From the NCBI GenBank assembly GCA_945871915.1, contig CAMBXO010000005.1:1-64000 (forward strand): a stretch of 64,000 bases of DNA. The letters are read 5' to 3'. Under the pieces are notes generated by a model. The model saw only the letters and a list, made by a program, of their open reading frames with translations, was not told the origin of the DNA and did not search any database. This stretch comes from Singulisphaera sp. GP187 (lineage in GTDB: Bacteria > Planctomycetota > Phycisphaerae > Phycisphaerales > SM1A02). Made by a program: the position numbers and the translations under genes. Below, one piece after another: positions 42,598 through 51,483 of the stretch (positions are counted from its first letter, which is position 1; every line of letters begins with the position of its first letter).

Positions 42598-43710
42598 TCA
42601 GCCCTGTCCGGTGGGCATGATCACATAAGTGAACTCTTGACCCACTCGGAAAACGCCGGGCTGGTTTGGAGCCTTCATTTCCAGTGTGATCTCTTCGCTG
42701 TCAACAAGTCGCAGCGCCTCAGTGATGTACCCAGGATTGAAAACGATTTCGATGGGCTGACCTTGGTATCCATCAATGGACATGATGATCTCAGCCTCGC
42801 CAACTTCGGGTGAACTTCCGCTGATCTTCAGTTCGGTGGCGGTGAACCCCAGTTTCACACCCTTGGATTGTTCGGTGGTCAGAATGCCGGCTCGCCGCAC
42901 GCTTGCCAGGAGTTGCTGCACATTACAGGTGACCTTTCGATCATGCTCCTTGGGAATGACATCTTCAAAGGGCGGAAAGGTGCCGTCGATCAAGTTGGTT
43001 GTCAGTCGAGCGGCGTCCGGACCCTGCCCAACAGTAAACGAGAGTCGCCCGTCAAGGCGCGCCACCGCCACCACATCATCCGGCTGGGACGCCAGGCGAT
43101 TCAACAGACTCATGGCCTTGGGGGGCACAATGGCGATCGTGTCCGCATCACTTCCGCTGGTGCAATCGCCTTTGGTGACCACAAGGCGACGACCATCGGT
43201 TGCCACCAATCGAAGCCGCTTTCCCTTGCGTTCCATCAACACGCCACCCATGGCAAAGCGTGTGCTTTCGGTTGCAGCAGCGAACACGCTTCGCACTATA
43301 AGTTTGCGAAGGATTTCCGCGGTCACGGAAAATTCCACCGTGGACTTGGATTCTTTCTGGGATGGAAACTCCTTGGGATCAAACCCAAGAATGTGAAACT
43401 TCATTTTCTCCGCCCAAATCGTGAGCGCGTGCTTGGCAACTTCCATGCGAACGGTGGTTCCGGCACACTCGCCGATGACTTCGGCCAACTTTTTTGCAGG
43501 AACAAGCGCCTCGCCGGGCTCTTTCACTTCGACGGCGGCCACAGGCACTTCCACGGAAATGTCCTTGTCCGAGGCATGCAACGTGAGGCATCCGTCGCGT
43601 GCGGTCATCTTGATGCATGAGAGAGCGGGCACGGCGGTTCGGGCAGCCACCACTTGCTGAGCAATTTGCACGGCCGCCAACAGAACGGCCCGGTCGCAGA
43701 TAAGTTTCAT
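42598..43710 (-). CDS. dnaN: DNA polymerase III beta sliding clamp
   Basis: Ring-shaped processivity factor. The 370 residues are the standard length, with three clamp domains. Typical segments are MKLICDRAVLLAAVQIAQQV, STRFAMGGVLMERKGKRLRL (near 148), ATDGRRLVVTKGD, GTFPPFEDVIP (near 245) and the C-terminal TYVIMPTGQG with the M-P-x hydrophobic pocket residues. dnaA, recF and gyrB are not next to it, so this is not a canonical oriC locus. Confidence 0.94.
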   Translation of the reverse strand: MKLICDRAVLLAAVQIAQQVVAARTAVPALSCIKMTARDGCLTLHASDKDISVEVPVAAVEVKEPGEALVPAKKLAEVIGECAGTTVRMEVAKHALTIWAEKMKFHILGFDPKEFPSQKESKSTVEFSVTAEILRKLIVRSVFAAATESTRFAMGGVLMERKGKRLRLVATDGRRLVVTKGDCTSGSDADTIAIVPPKAMSLLNRLASQPDDVVAVARLDGRLSFTVGQGPDAARLTTNLIDGTFPPFEDVIPKEHDRKVTCNVQQLLASVRRAGILTTEQSKGVKLGFTATELKISGSSPEVGEAEIIMSIDGYQGQPIEIVFNPGYITEALRLVDSEEITLEMKAPNQPGVFRVGQEFTYVIMPTGQG

Positions 43711-43846
43711 TCAAAGAGCCTGTCTGAAATGGGTTGATTCCAAGGCTGCACCAGCCTCTGCGGGCAGTGTAGCGGTGTTCAAACGGGTGTGATCGCGGCG
43801 TGGACAGTTTGCGACCGTGTGCAAAAGGTAAACTGACCTTTCTCCT

Positions 43847-44218
43847 ATGGTGCTTCGCATTCTTCGGTGGACGAATCGCGCCTACGCATTTGTTGCGTTG
43901 GCTGTGTACATGCTGGCATTTGTTGTGGCGTTTGTGTGCATGTTCAGCTTTCCCGTTGGGGCATTGATTCTGGTGGTGCTTGGAGTGCTCAGTCTGGCGT
44001 TTGTTGCATTAGGTCGAGATGTCTTACAGGCGCTGGAACGCTGGATGAGTCGCCGCGCACTCTCGCAAGGTCGATGTCCGGCATGCACCACCGGTCCCAT
44101 GTCGCTCGTACTGCAGGGAACCATTCAGCAATGCCGCGGTTGTGGTGCAAAGTTTGAACCAGACGGCTCGGAGACTCAAATGCTTGAGAGCGAAGAGGCC
44201 AACAAGGTCGCTGCATAG
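43847..44218 (+). CDS. Small membrane protein with C-terminal zinc ribbon
   Basis: 123 residues. Two hydrophobic helices (FVALAVYMLAFVVAFVCMF and VGALILVVLGVLSLAFVALG, about residues 15-55) precede a cytoplasmic part with CPACTTGPMSLVL...QQCRGCG, two CxxC pairs of a zinc ribbon. No family name can be given. It diverges from dnaN. Confidence 0.65.
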   Translation: MVLRILRWTNRAYAFVALAVYMLAFVVAFVCMFSFPVGALILVVLGVLSLAFVALGRDVLQALERWMSRRALSQGRCPACTTGPMSLVLQGTIQQCRGCGAKFEPDGSETQMLESEEANKVAA

Positions 44219-44287
44219 CGGGCAAGACCGCGAGCCAATCAATCTTGCGAAGCGCCAACATTTCAGATGTGCAACGCTGCGATTGAT

Positions 44288-44872
44288 TCAGTCTGGCTTG
44301 ACCGAGGCAAGCAATTCCATGCATTGCTTGGCAAGGCTTGCATGGCCGGCAAAAACCACCATTTCGCCGCGAGGCATGATTTCCACCACCAGCGGTGCCC
44401 CATCGCTGCAGAGCGTCAGACCGTGATCGGTGTCCTTGGCATTCTTCAAGAGATTCTTCACAAGATCCCTGAGCGTGTGCGCATTGGCTGGTCCAAACAC
44501 CAGTGGATCACGCTTATTCATTTCGATACTGGCGCTGGTGTCCACTTCTCGCCATGCCAGATTGCTAGCCATGCCATCGCTCACCGCATCAAAGATCTCT
44601 CGCCATCTTCCCACCGGAAATGCGAAAGTTTGTTGCAGATGCATTTTGTGAACGAGCGCCTCGATGAAGTTGGCCAATGCATTGCGAGGCACTCGCTGAA
44701 TCGTCGATGGAAGATCTCCGACTTCGGGGTGGTCGTCCGCGGCGATGTCGATCACCACAAGCGAATCATTCTCCGCAAGTTCAAGCCGCAGTTCTTTGGG
44801 TGTTTCGACAGTCTTCACGACGCCTTGGCGCCGCAGGTCTGCCCACGCTTCTTCAAGTTCGACGAATTCCAC
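44288..44872 (-). CDS. Uncharacterised protein
   Basis: About 194 residues, mixed alpha/beta, with no family I know. Visible segments include VELEEAWADLRRQGVVKTVE, LVVIDIAADDHPEVGDLPST, NALANFIEALVHKMHLQQTF and VVEIMPRGEMVVFAGHASLA. The start is uncertain. The chosen GTG at 44872 avoids overlap with the divergent phosphatase gene; in-frame starts at 44956 and 44995 would overlap it. Convergent with the zinc-ribbon gene. Confidence 0.55.
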   Translation of the reverse strand: MEFVELEEAWADLRRQGVVKTVETPKELRLELAENDSLVVIDIAADDHPEVGDLPSTIQRVPRNALANFIEALVHKMHLQQTFAFPVGRWREIFDAVSDGMASNLAWREVDTSASIEMNKRDPLVFGPANAHTLRDLVKNLLKNAKDTDHGLTLCSDGAPLVVEIMPRGEMVVFAGHASLAKQCMELLASVKPD

Positions 44873-44949
44873 GGGTGTCTCGATTGCCCAGAAGGGGCAT
44901 GTGCAATGTAGCCGCGATTGCTCGAAAGGGAAGGGGTCGAGGATGTACC

Positions 44950-45435
44950 ATGGCACGAATGCGAACGATTCTGTTTCTTTGCACTGGCAATACATGCCGC
45001 TCGCCCATGGCTGAGGCGATCGCACGGCATGCACTGGACCATGGTGAAGTTGCAGGTGTGGTGGGAACGGTCTTTGTTGCTAGTGCAGGCGTTGCAGCGG
45101 GGGAAGGTTCTCCCATGAGCGACGAGGCAGTTGAGGCACTTGAGGCGTTGGGTATTCAGCATCACGGAACAAGTAAACCGGTGACCGCCGACATGCTTCG
45201 AAAGGCAGACCGAGTTCTGGCCATGACAGAGTCCCATCGGAATTCAGCCAGGCGACTGCTTGGGCATGATGAAGCGGCCAAAGCTCGCGTGGAACTGCTT
45301 GATCCGCAAGGAGATGTGGAAGATCCGATAGGTCTAGGATCGAACACATACCTCGTACTTGCCAAGCGATTACGCAAACTTATTCCCAAGCGGCTCTCAG
45401 AAGTTTTGATTGAGCACGCGAGCCGGTCAAAGTGA
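44950..45435 (+). CDS. Low-molecular-weight protein-tyrosine phosphatase family
   Basis: 161 residues. The P-loop CTGNTCRSPMAEA (residues 11-23; Cys-x5-Arg-Ser) gives the thiol-phosphate catalysis typical of LMW-PTP and the related arsenate reductases. The general-acid Asp is in the DVEDPIG loop near residue 120. Substrate is unknown; similar genes often dephosphorylate Ser/Thr/Tyr or Arg-phosphate proteins. rpiB starts 7 bases after its stop, so the two are probably co-transcribed. Confidence 0.85.
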   Translation: MARMRTILFLCTGNTCRSPMAEAIARHALDHGEVAGVVGTVFVASAGVAAGEGSPMSDEAVEALEALGIQHHGTSKPVTADMLRKADRVLAMTESHRNSARRLLGHDEAAKARVELLDPQGDVEDPIGLGSNTYLVLAKRLRKLIPKRLSEVLIEHASRSK

Positions 45436-45442
45436 AATCTCG

Positions 45443-45898
45443 ATGAACATTGCACTTGGATCAGATCACCGCGGAAACCATGTGGCCTTGGCGCTGATGC
45501 ACCAGTTGCGAGCCGAGGGTCATACCGTGGCGATGCTGGGTGAGTGCAGTGGCGCGGCATGTGACTACCCGGATATTGCATGGATTGTGGCCAGTTCGGT
45601 TGCCAAGGGCGATTCGGATCGCGGAATTCTGATTTGCGGTACCGGCATCGGAATGTGCATCGCGGCCAACAAGCTCAAGGGCATTCGAGCAGCTTTGGCG
45701 CAGGATGAACTTAGCGCCCAACTCAGCCGCACGCACAATGATGCCAATGTGCTTTGCCTCAGTGCTGACTTGATTGGTCAGACGCTGGTGAAGCGCATCG
45801 TGGATGTGTGGTTTCGCACCGCCTTTGATGGCGGGCGGCATGAGCGACGGCTCAACAAGATTTCCAAAATGGAAAATGGCCTCGACCCTTCGGCGTAG
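45443..45898 (+). CDS. rpiB: Ribose-5-phosphate isomerase B
   Basis: Interconverts ribulose 5-phosphate and ribose 5-phosphate. 151 residues: MNIALGSDHRGNHVALAL at the start (substrate phosphate loop), SDRGILICGTGIGMCIAANK near 58-77, and ALAQDELSAQLSRTHNDANV with the catalytic region. The length matches RpiB/LacAB. It follows the phosphatase gene by 7 bases and converges on the aminopeptidase gene with 6 bases between stops. An rpiB-phosphatase pair is common, as in glyA-rpiB-ywlE clusters of Bacillus. Confidence 0.9.
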   Translation: MNIALGSDHRGNHVALALMHQLRAEGHTVAMLGECSGAACDYPDIAWIVASSVAKGDSDRGILICGTGIGMCIAANKLKGIRAALAQDELSAQLSRTHNDANVLCLSADLIGQTLVKRIVDVWFRTAFDGGRHERRLNKISKMENGLDPSA

Positions 45899-45904
45899 GG
45901 GCGA

Positions 45905-47368
45905 TCAGGCGTGTGACCACTGTCGCACAAGTTCCACAATCGTTCGAACGCCAAAGCCGGTGGGGCCTCTTACAAATTGATCGTTTGCGCTGTCCACGGC
46001 GGCCACGCCAGCGATATCAAGGTGACACCACGGCACCAACGGATCCACAAAGTATGAAAGGAACGCAGCACCCTGAATTGGATGCGCTCCGCGATTGGCC
46101 GCCGAATTCAGAATGTCGGCGTGCTGGCTCCGCATGTTGTCGCGATGTTCCTTCCACAAGGGCAGACGCCAAACTTTCTCGCCAGTGGTGGTACTTGCGT
46201 CTTCCACCCTGCGCCGCAATCCATCACTCTCGCAAAACATGCCGGCACTGAAATGTCCAAGGGCCACCACCACGCCACCTGTGAGCGTGGCCATGTCAAT
46301 GATTGCGGTTGGCTTGAGTTTTTCGCAGGCGTAACTCAGGGCATCCGCAAGAACCAATCGCCCCTCCGCATCCGTGTTGGTGACTTCAACCGTGACACCG
46401 TTGTGCATGGTGATAATGTCATCGGGGCGATAGGAGTCATCACTCACCATGTTTTCTGCAGCGGGCAGAACCGCCGTGACCCGCATCGGTAACTTCATTG
46501 CGGCAATGGCCTGCATGGCGCCAAGCACATTGGTTCCACCGCTCTTGTCGTACTTCATGCCCAGCATGCCGTTATTCACTTTGAGCGAATAGCCGCCGGT
46601 GTCGAAAGTGATTGTCTTTCCAACCAGAATCAGATGTTCCTTTCGGCAACTGCGTGCCACCGTGCGTGGCTTGTATTCCACGATAATCATTTGAGGTTTG
46701 GCAGCACTGCCACGGCCAACATTCACCAACCCGCCCATGCCCAGCCGTTGTGCTTGCGCATAGCTGATGCTGCGAACTCGAAGACCAAGGCCCAGTTTCC
46801 GTGCTTGCCGCTCCATCCATGCCGGCGTGCAAACGTTGGGAGGTGTGGCACCCATGCGACGAGCGGCATTGACAGCCGTTGCCACCTTCACACCAACGGC
46901 CATGCCCTTTGCAAATCCAGCATCCGGACTACTGATGGAAAGTTTCTTGAGTGATGCGGATCGCTTGCTTGCTGTTCCATCAAAGAAGTCCACACGCCAC
47001 GCTGCGATCATCAACGCTTCAGCAAATGCTTGCCCAAGGACGCGTGCTTCAAAGTGACGAGCGTCCAGTCCAACCGGAGCATGAACCGAAATTCCAATGA
47101 CACCTCGTCGATGCAGCACTTTGGCAAGACGTGACGAAGCTTTGCGTAGCGTTGAGAGAGCAAACTCCCGTCGCGAACCAAGACCCACAACCAGATCGCG
47201 TGCGCCGGCGGGAACGCATTCACCCACTTCTGCCTGAAAGCCGGGGGTTGAGCGAGCCGCATCCAATGCAGCGGCGCCTCGTGCGCCCTTTGGTGGTTTT
47301 TCGCCAGCGAATGCAAAGTGCACTTGAAGTGGCTTAGACGACGTGGCAAGTTGGATCGATCGGTACAT
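45905..47368 (-). CDS. pepA: Leucyl aminopeptidase (M17 family)
   Basis: Hexameric, two-metal cytosolic exopeptidase releasing N-terminal amino acids. 487 residues: a variable N-terminal domain (residues 1-160), then the catalytic domain with the metal/catalytic GKTITFDTGGYSLK near 250, KYDKSGGTNVLGAM, and the M17 signature NTDAEGRLVLADA near 334. HLDIAGVAAVD lies near the end. In some bacteria PepA also binds DNA; this cannot be judged here. The start at 47368 diverges from mnmG by 64 bases. Confidence 0.92.
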   Translation of the reverse strand: MYRSIQLATSSKPLQVHFAFAGEKPPKGARGAAALDAARSTPGFQAEVGECVPAGARDLVVGLGSRREFALSTLRKASSRLAKVLHRRGVIGISVHAPVGLDARHFEARVLGQAFAEALMIAAWRVDFFDGTASKRSASLKKLSISSPDAGFAKGMAVGVKVATAVNAARRMGATPPNVCTPAWMERQARKLGLGLRVRSISYAQAQRLGMGGLVNVGRGSAAKPQMIIVEYKPRTVARSCRKEHLILVGKTITFDTGGYSLKVNNGMLGMKYDKSGGTNVLGAMQAIAAMKLPMRVTAVLPAAENMVSDDSYRPDDIITMHNGVTVEVTNTDAEGRLVLADALSYACEKLKPTAIIDMATLTGGVVVALGHFSAGMFCESDGLRRRVEDASTTTGEKVWRLPLWKEHRDNMRSQHADILNSAANRGAHPIQGAAFLSYFVDPLVPWCHLDIAGVAAVDSANDQFVRGPTGFGVRTIVELVRQWSHA

Positions 47369-47432
47369 GGTTCGATGAGTGTAAGGACCCGCATCGTTTC
47401 GCAGGGGAGCGAAGTCCCGCTAGGCTCCTTGC

Positions 47433-49388
47433 ATGAACGGCCGTTGTCGAGTGCTGGTGGTTGGGGGCGGGCATGCAGGTGTTGAAGCCGCTGCGGCTGC
47501 CTCTCGCGCCCTTGGCAGTGGTGCGGAAGTCTGGATGATCAGTATGGACCCGGCCCGCATTGGAGCCATGAGTTGCAATCCGGCGATTGGTGGATTGGCC
47601 AAGGGGCAGATTGTTCGTGAGATTGATGCTCTTGGCGGCATCATGGGAATTGCTGCGGATCATGCGGGCATTCAATTCAAGATGCTCAATGCCAGCAAAG
47701 GTCCAGCGGTTCGAGGCCCCCGCGCTCAGTGCGACAAGGAGGCGTATCTCGCCGAAGTGCAGCGACTTCTTGCAGGTCACGGCGTTTCGGTTTTGCAGGG
47801 ACTGGTGGAACGCATCGTGGTTGAGAACGGTCGTTGCATGGGTGTGCAATTGCAATCGGACGCACGGGTCTGGAAGCCATCTCAAGAATGCATCGAATGG
47901 AATCACAACGGCGAGCAACGAGCCAAGCCCGTGTTCGTGCCCGATGTCACCGCCGCTTCACCGGGTTGTGTCATTCGTGCGGATGCAGTCATTCTGACCA
48001 CTGGCACATTCATGCGTGCCTTGATGCACACAGGTGAAACACGAACCGCTGGCGGTCGAGTGGGTGAGGGCGTGGCGGCTGGAATTTCTGCGGCGCTGGT
48101 TGAACTTGGTTTTGAATTAGGGCGACTGAAGACCGGTACGCCACCACGGCTTCGGCGGGGAAGCATTGACTGGGAGTCGCTGCCGCCACAGTTCGGTGAC
48201 GAGCATCCGCACATGTTTAGCTTTCTGCCCGCCCACACGATGGCGTGTGGACGCTTTCCTCACCTTCGTCAAGTGGAGTGTCGCCAAACGCACACCACAC
48301 ACGCAATGCATGAACTGATCCGCGCCAATTTGCATCGCGCGCCCATGTATGCCGGCGCTATGGAGACCAAGCAAGGCCCTCGCTATTGCCCCAGTGTGGA
48401 GGACAAGGTGGTTCGCTTTGCCGATCGCGAGAGTCACGCCGTTTTTCTGGAGCCCGAATGTCTGCACACCGACGAGGTGTATTGCAATGGCATCAGCACC
48501 AGTCTTCCGGCTGAGATTCAGGAGCCGCTGGTGCATGCCATGCCCGGTTGTGAACGGGCGCAGATTCTTCGGCATGGGTATGCCGTCGAGTACGACATGG
48601 TGTGGCCGCATCAGATTGATGCAACGGCCGAAACCAAATTGGTTTCCGGATTTTATTTGGCTGGACAGATCAACGGAACCAGCGGCTATGAAGAGGCGGC
48701 TGGACAGGGTTTGATTGCAGGAGTGAATGCGGCACGCCGCGTCATGGGCTTGGACGGTCTTCGGATCGGTCGAGATCAGGGCTACCTAGGGGTGCTCATG
48801 GATGATCTTGTTGTGCGGCAGCCTCGAGAGCCCTATCGAATGTTTACCAGTCGCGCCGAACATCGACTGAGTCTTCGCAGCGATAACGCAGACGAGCGAC
48901 TCACTCCGATTGGTCGACAGTATGGTTTGGTGAATGACATGCGATGGAGTGCATTTGAAGTGGATCGAGATGCACGGGTTCATGTGCATGCAGCATTGCA
49001 ACGGGCAAAAATCGACGGGCAGAGTGCAGCACTTTGGGCGCGGCGAGGCGACGCGACGTTGCAGCGATTGGCCGAAAGCCTGCCGGCACCGCCTGATTCA
49101 GCGCATCTTGACCGCGTGATGACCGACCTTCGATATGCCGGGTACCTCGTGCGGCAACACGCCGAGATTCGCAGGCAGCACGAAAGCGAACACATTCCAA
49201 TTCCGCCGAGCTTTGATTCCACGCAAGTCAAGGGACTTCGGACCGAAGCGCGTGAAGTGATCGGTCGGTTTCGACCCGCAACGCTGGGACAGGCCTCGCG
49301 CCTTGCTGGTGTGAATCCATCGGATGTCGCACTGGTCGCTCTCTGGCTTCGACGCGGTAGTCTTGCCGCGTGCCACACGCCGCCGTAG
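47433..49388 (+). CDS. mnmG: tRNA uridine-5-carboxymethylaminomethyl modification enzyme MnmG (GidA)
   Basis: FAD enzyme that with MnmE makes cmnm5U34 in tRNA anticodons. 651 residues, normal length. VVGGGHAGVEAAAAA (FAD loop) is at residues 9-23, SCNPAIGGLAKGQIVREIDA near 49, and GQINGTSGYEEAAGQG near 410, with ASRLAGVNPSD near the C-terminus. Its TAG stop (49386-49388) lies inside the 5' acceptor stem of the downstream tRNA-Thr gene. Confidence 0.95.
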   Translation: MNGRCRVLVVGGGHAGVEAAAAASRALGSGAEVWMISMDPARIGAMSCNPAIGGLAKGQIVREIDALGGIMGIAADHAGIQFKMLNASKGPAVRGPRAQCDKEAYLAEVQRLLAGHGVSVLQGLVERIVVENGRCMGVQLQSDARVWKPSQECIEWNHNGEQRAKPVFVPDVTAASPGCVIRADAVILTTGTFMRALMHTGETRTAGGRVGEGVAAGISAALVELGFELGRLKTGTPPRLRRGSIDWESLPPQFGDEHPHMFSFLPAHTMACGRFPHLRQVECRQTHTTHAMHELIRANLHRAPMYAGAMETKQGPRYCPSVEDKVVRFADRESHAVFLEPECLHTDEVYCNGISTSLPAEIQEPLVHAMPGCERAQILRHGYAVEYDMVWPHQIDATAETKLVSGFYLAGQINGTSGYEEAAGQGLIAGVNAARRVMGLDGLRIGRDQGYLGVLMDDLVVRQPREPYRMFTSRAEHRLSLRSDNADERLTPIGRQYGLVNDMRWSAFEVDRDARVHVHAALQRAKIDGQSAALWARRGDATLQRLAESLPAPPDSAHLDRVMTDLRYAGYLVRQHAEIRRQHESEHIPIPPSFDSTQVKGLRTEAREVIGRFRPATLGQASRLAGVNPSDVALVALWLRRGSLAACHTPP

Positions 49389-49451
49389 CTCAATTGGTAG
49401 AGCACTTGATTTGTAATCATGAGGTTGTCGGTTCAAGTCCGATCGGCGGCT
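49379..49451 (+). tRNA. tRNA-Thr (anticodon TGT)
   Basis: 73-base cloverleaf. Acceptor stem GCCGCCG (49379-49385) pairs with CGGCGGC (49444-49450), with discriminator T. D arm GCTC-AATTGGTA-GAGC. Anticodon arm loop TTTGTAA, anticodon TGT, so it is a threonine tRNA reading ACA/ACG. T arm loop is TTCAAGT. The anticodon stem has one T-T mismatch. CCA is not encoded. It overlaps the last 10 bases of mnmG. Confidence 0.93.
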
Positions 49452-49479
49452 CTATTTCTCACACAAAGACGGTCTGCTC

Positions 49480-51483
49480 ATGAGAATGCAGATGCGTGTG
49501 CAAGTCCTTTGCGGACTTCTTGTCGCTATTTCCGTCATGGCGGTTGGATTGTCGGTGGCCCGGCTCATGCGTTGGCAACTGGCTGACCAGACAAGCGATT
49601 GGACGGCGGCAATTACGGCCATGGTTGCGAGCGATCTTGAAGAGGATCATCTGACCCCTCATGACTTGGAGGCCGTTCCTGAGTCCGAGGCGAAGGTGCA
49701 TGAACGCTTCGAACGATTGGGCAGAGTCTTAAGCGAAGTCAAAGGCGACGGTGTCACACTCAAACTCTTGGTCCCTGACGCGGATCGGTGGAAAATCCGA
49801 ATGCGAGCCGGAATTCCAATTTCTGGAGCTCGAGTTCTGTCATTCGATCCGCTTTCGGTCACGCCGTTGGAGGGGTCTGAGCCGCTCTCCATGGATCATT
49901 CCGTGACCGGCTGGTACGAAGCGGAGGGGTTGAGGGCATTCGCATCTGCAACACCATTGAAAAACAAGTCGGGAGTTGTTGCCCTCACGATAGGCGACCT
50001 TGTTGTGTCGGAATATCTACAGGCACTCTTTTGGGTGGTGATCGGCGTGATGCTTTTTGTGGTGGGTCTCTCGGTGCCGGTTGCATGGTGGGTTACGCGT
50101 CGACTGGTTAAGCCGATCTCGGCGCTGAGTGACTTTGTCCACCGATTGGATCAGGGAGATTTCCATGCACGACTGGAACCCTTTGGTCCGCCCGAACTCA
50201 AGCGGCTCATGGTGGATTCGATCACCATGGCCAGAAACTTGGAAGACCGTTCATCGCTGGCTCGACATAACAAGCAGCTCTCGCATGAAGTTCATTCGGA
50301 AAAAGAACGCATGGCTGCTTTCGAGGCCACTGAAGTGGACTTCGCCGAACTTGCCGATCTTGACTTGCTCTTACGGCGAACCGTAGAAAGCATTCAGCGA
50401 ACGCTTGGGTGCGAATGTGTGTTGGTGCTTGTCAAAGATGAGAGTGGTCTTGTGGTGTCTCAGGCGAAATGCGATTCCATTCCCGAACTGGCTGCCGCCC
50501 TGCGAGGGCAGTCGCCGGCCGCAGCGGCTTGGGCCATAGATCGCATTGGTGAGTATGAAGAAATTAGATTGGATCAAGCCGCCGAAGCCGGTCTGGATGC
50601 ACTTTCCAACTCTTTGTTCGCCAAAAAACCGCTGTACTGTCTGCCCATGAAATCGGGTGCGGGCGAAGTGCTGGGGGCGTTTGTGGTGGTGGGGCCGAAA
50701 CAGTCGTCGAATGATTCAGAGACAACTTTCACGGATCGTGATGCACAGAGCTTGCGTCACTCCGCGGCGTTTGTTTCCATGGCGCTTGAGCGAAGAGATT
50801 TCACAGATCAATTGTTGTGGAGAATGATCCGCATGGCCGAGACGCGAGATCCTCGTGAGACCGCCGCGCATGTTCGGCGTGTGAGTGGCATTAGCCTTGA
50901 ACTCTTCGATGGCTGGGCACATCGTCACGGCGTGCGAGATGAAGATGCGCAATTTGCTCGCAGTTCGCTTCGAACGGCGGCCATGCTGCACGATATTGGC
51001 AAGGTCGGAATTAGCGATGCCATCTTGAAGAAGCCCGGGAAACTCACCGATGAGGAATACCGGTCCATGAAACACCACACGGTGTTGGCAGCGGCCATGC
51101 TTCCTGGAAAATCTCCGCAAGACGAGGCGTCACGCGAAGTGGCCTTGCATCATCATGAGCGATGGGACGGCTGCGGGTATCCCGGAGCGGTGGATTACTC
51201 CACGGTGGCTGACAATGTGGTTGGCCTGCTTGAGATGCCACTGCCAGAGAAGGGGCTGAAGGGGTATGACATTCCATTGTTTGCACGCATTGTGGCCATT
51301 GCAGATGTGTTTGATGCGTTGAGCAGTCGCCGCGCGTACAAAGAACCGTGGCCGGAGTTCAAGGTGGTGGAGACCATTACGGCAGAGTCCGGCAAGGGAT
51401 TTGATCCCGACTTGGTCGAGATTTTTCTCCAACGCCTTCATCGAATCAAGGCTGTGTGGAGTGCGTATCCGGATCCACAGTGA
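49480..51483 (+). CDS. Membrane HD-GYP domain protein with HAMP and GAF-like region
   Basis: 667 residues. Two membrane segments (about residues 7-30 and 182-210, VVIGVMLFVVGLSVPVAWWV) enclose a periplasmic sensor of about 150 residues. HAMP follows (KPISALSDFVHRLDQGDF). A GAF-like region covers about residues 285-440 (TLGCECVLVLVKDESG). The C-terminal HD-GYP domain has HDIGKVGISDAILKKPG and HHERWDGCGYPG, all key residues intact, so c-di-GMP hydrolysis is plausible. The last 38 bases overlap arnT on the other strand. Confidence 0.88.
   Translation: MRMQMRVQVLCGLLVAISVMAVGLSVARLMRWQLADQTSDWTAAITAMVASDLEEDHLTPHDLEAVPESEAKVHERFERLGRVLSEVKGDGVTLKLLVPDADRWKIRMRAGIPISGARVLSFDPLSVTPLEGSEPLSMDHSVTGWYEAEGLRAFASATPLKNKSGVVALTIGDLVVSEYLQALFWVVIGVMLFVVGLSVPVAWWVTRRLVKPISALSDFVHRLDQGDFHARLEPFGPPELKRLMVDSITMARNLEDRSSLARHNKQLSHEVHSEKERMAAFEATEVDFAELADLDLLLRRTVESIQRTLGCECVLVLVKDESGLVVSQAKCDSIPELAAALRGQSPAAAAWAIDRIGEYEEIRLDQAAEAGLDALSNSLFAKKPLYCLPMKSGAGEVLGAFVVVGPKQSSNDSETTFTDRDAQSLRHSAAFVSMALERRDFTDQLLWRMIRMAETRDPRETAAHVRRVSGISLELFDGWAHRHGVRDEDAQFARSSLRTAAMLHDIGKVGISDAILKKPGKLTDEEYRSMKHHTVLAAAMLPGKSPQDEASREVALHHHERWDGCGYPGAVDYSTVADNVVGLLEMPLPEKGLKGYDIPLFARIVAIADVFDALSSRRAYKEPWPEFKVVETITAESGKGFDPDLVEIFLQRLHRIKAVWSAYPDPQ

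Noticed and set aside
42598-43710. dnaN locus as replication origin
   Set aside because: No dnaA gene and no clustered DnaA boxes were noticed around it.
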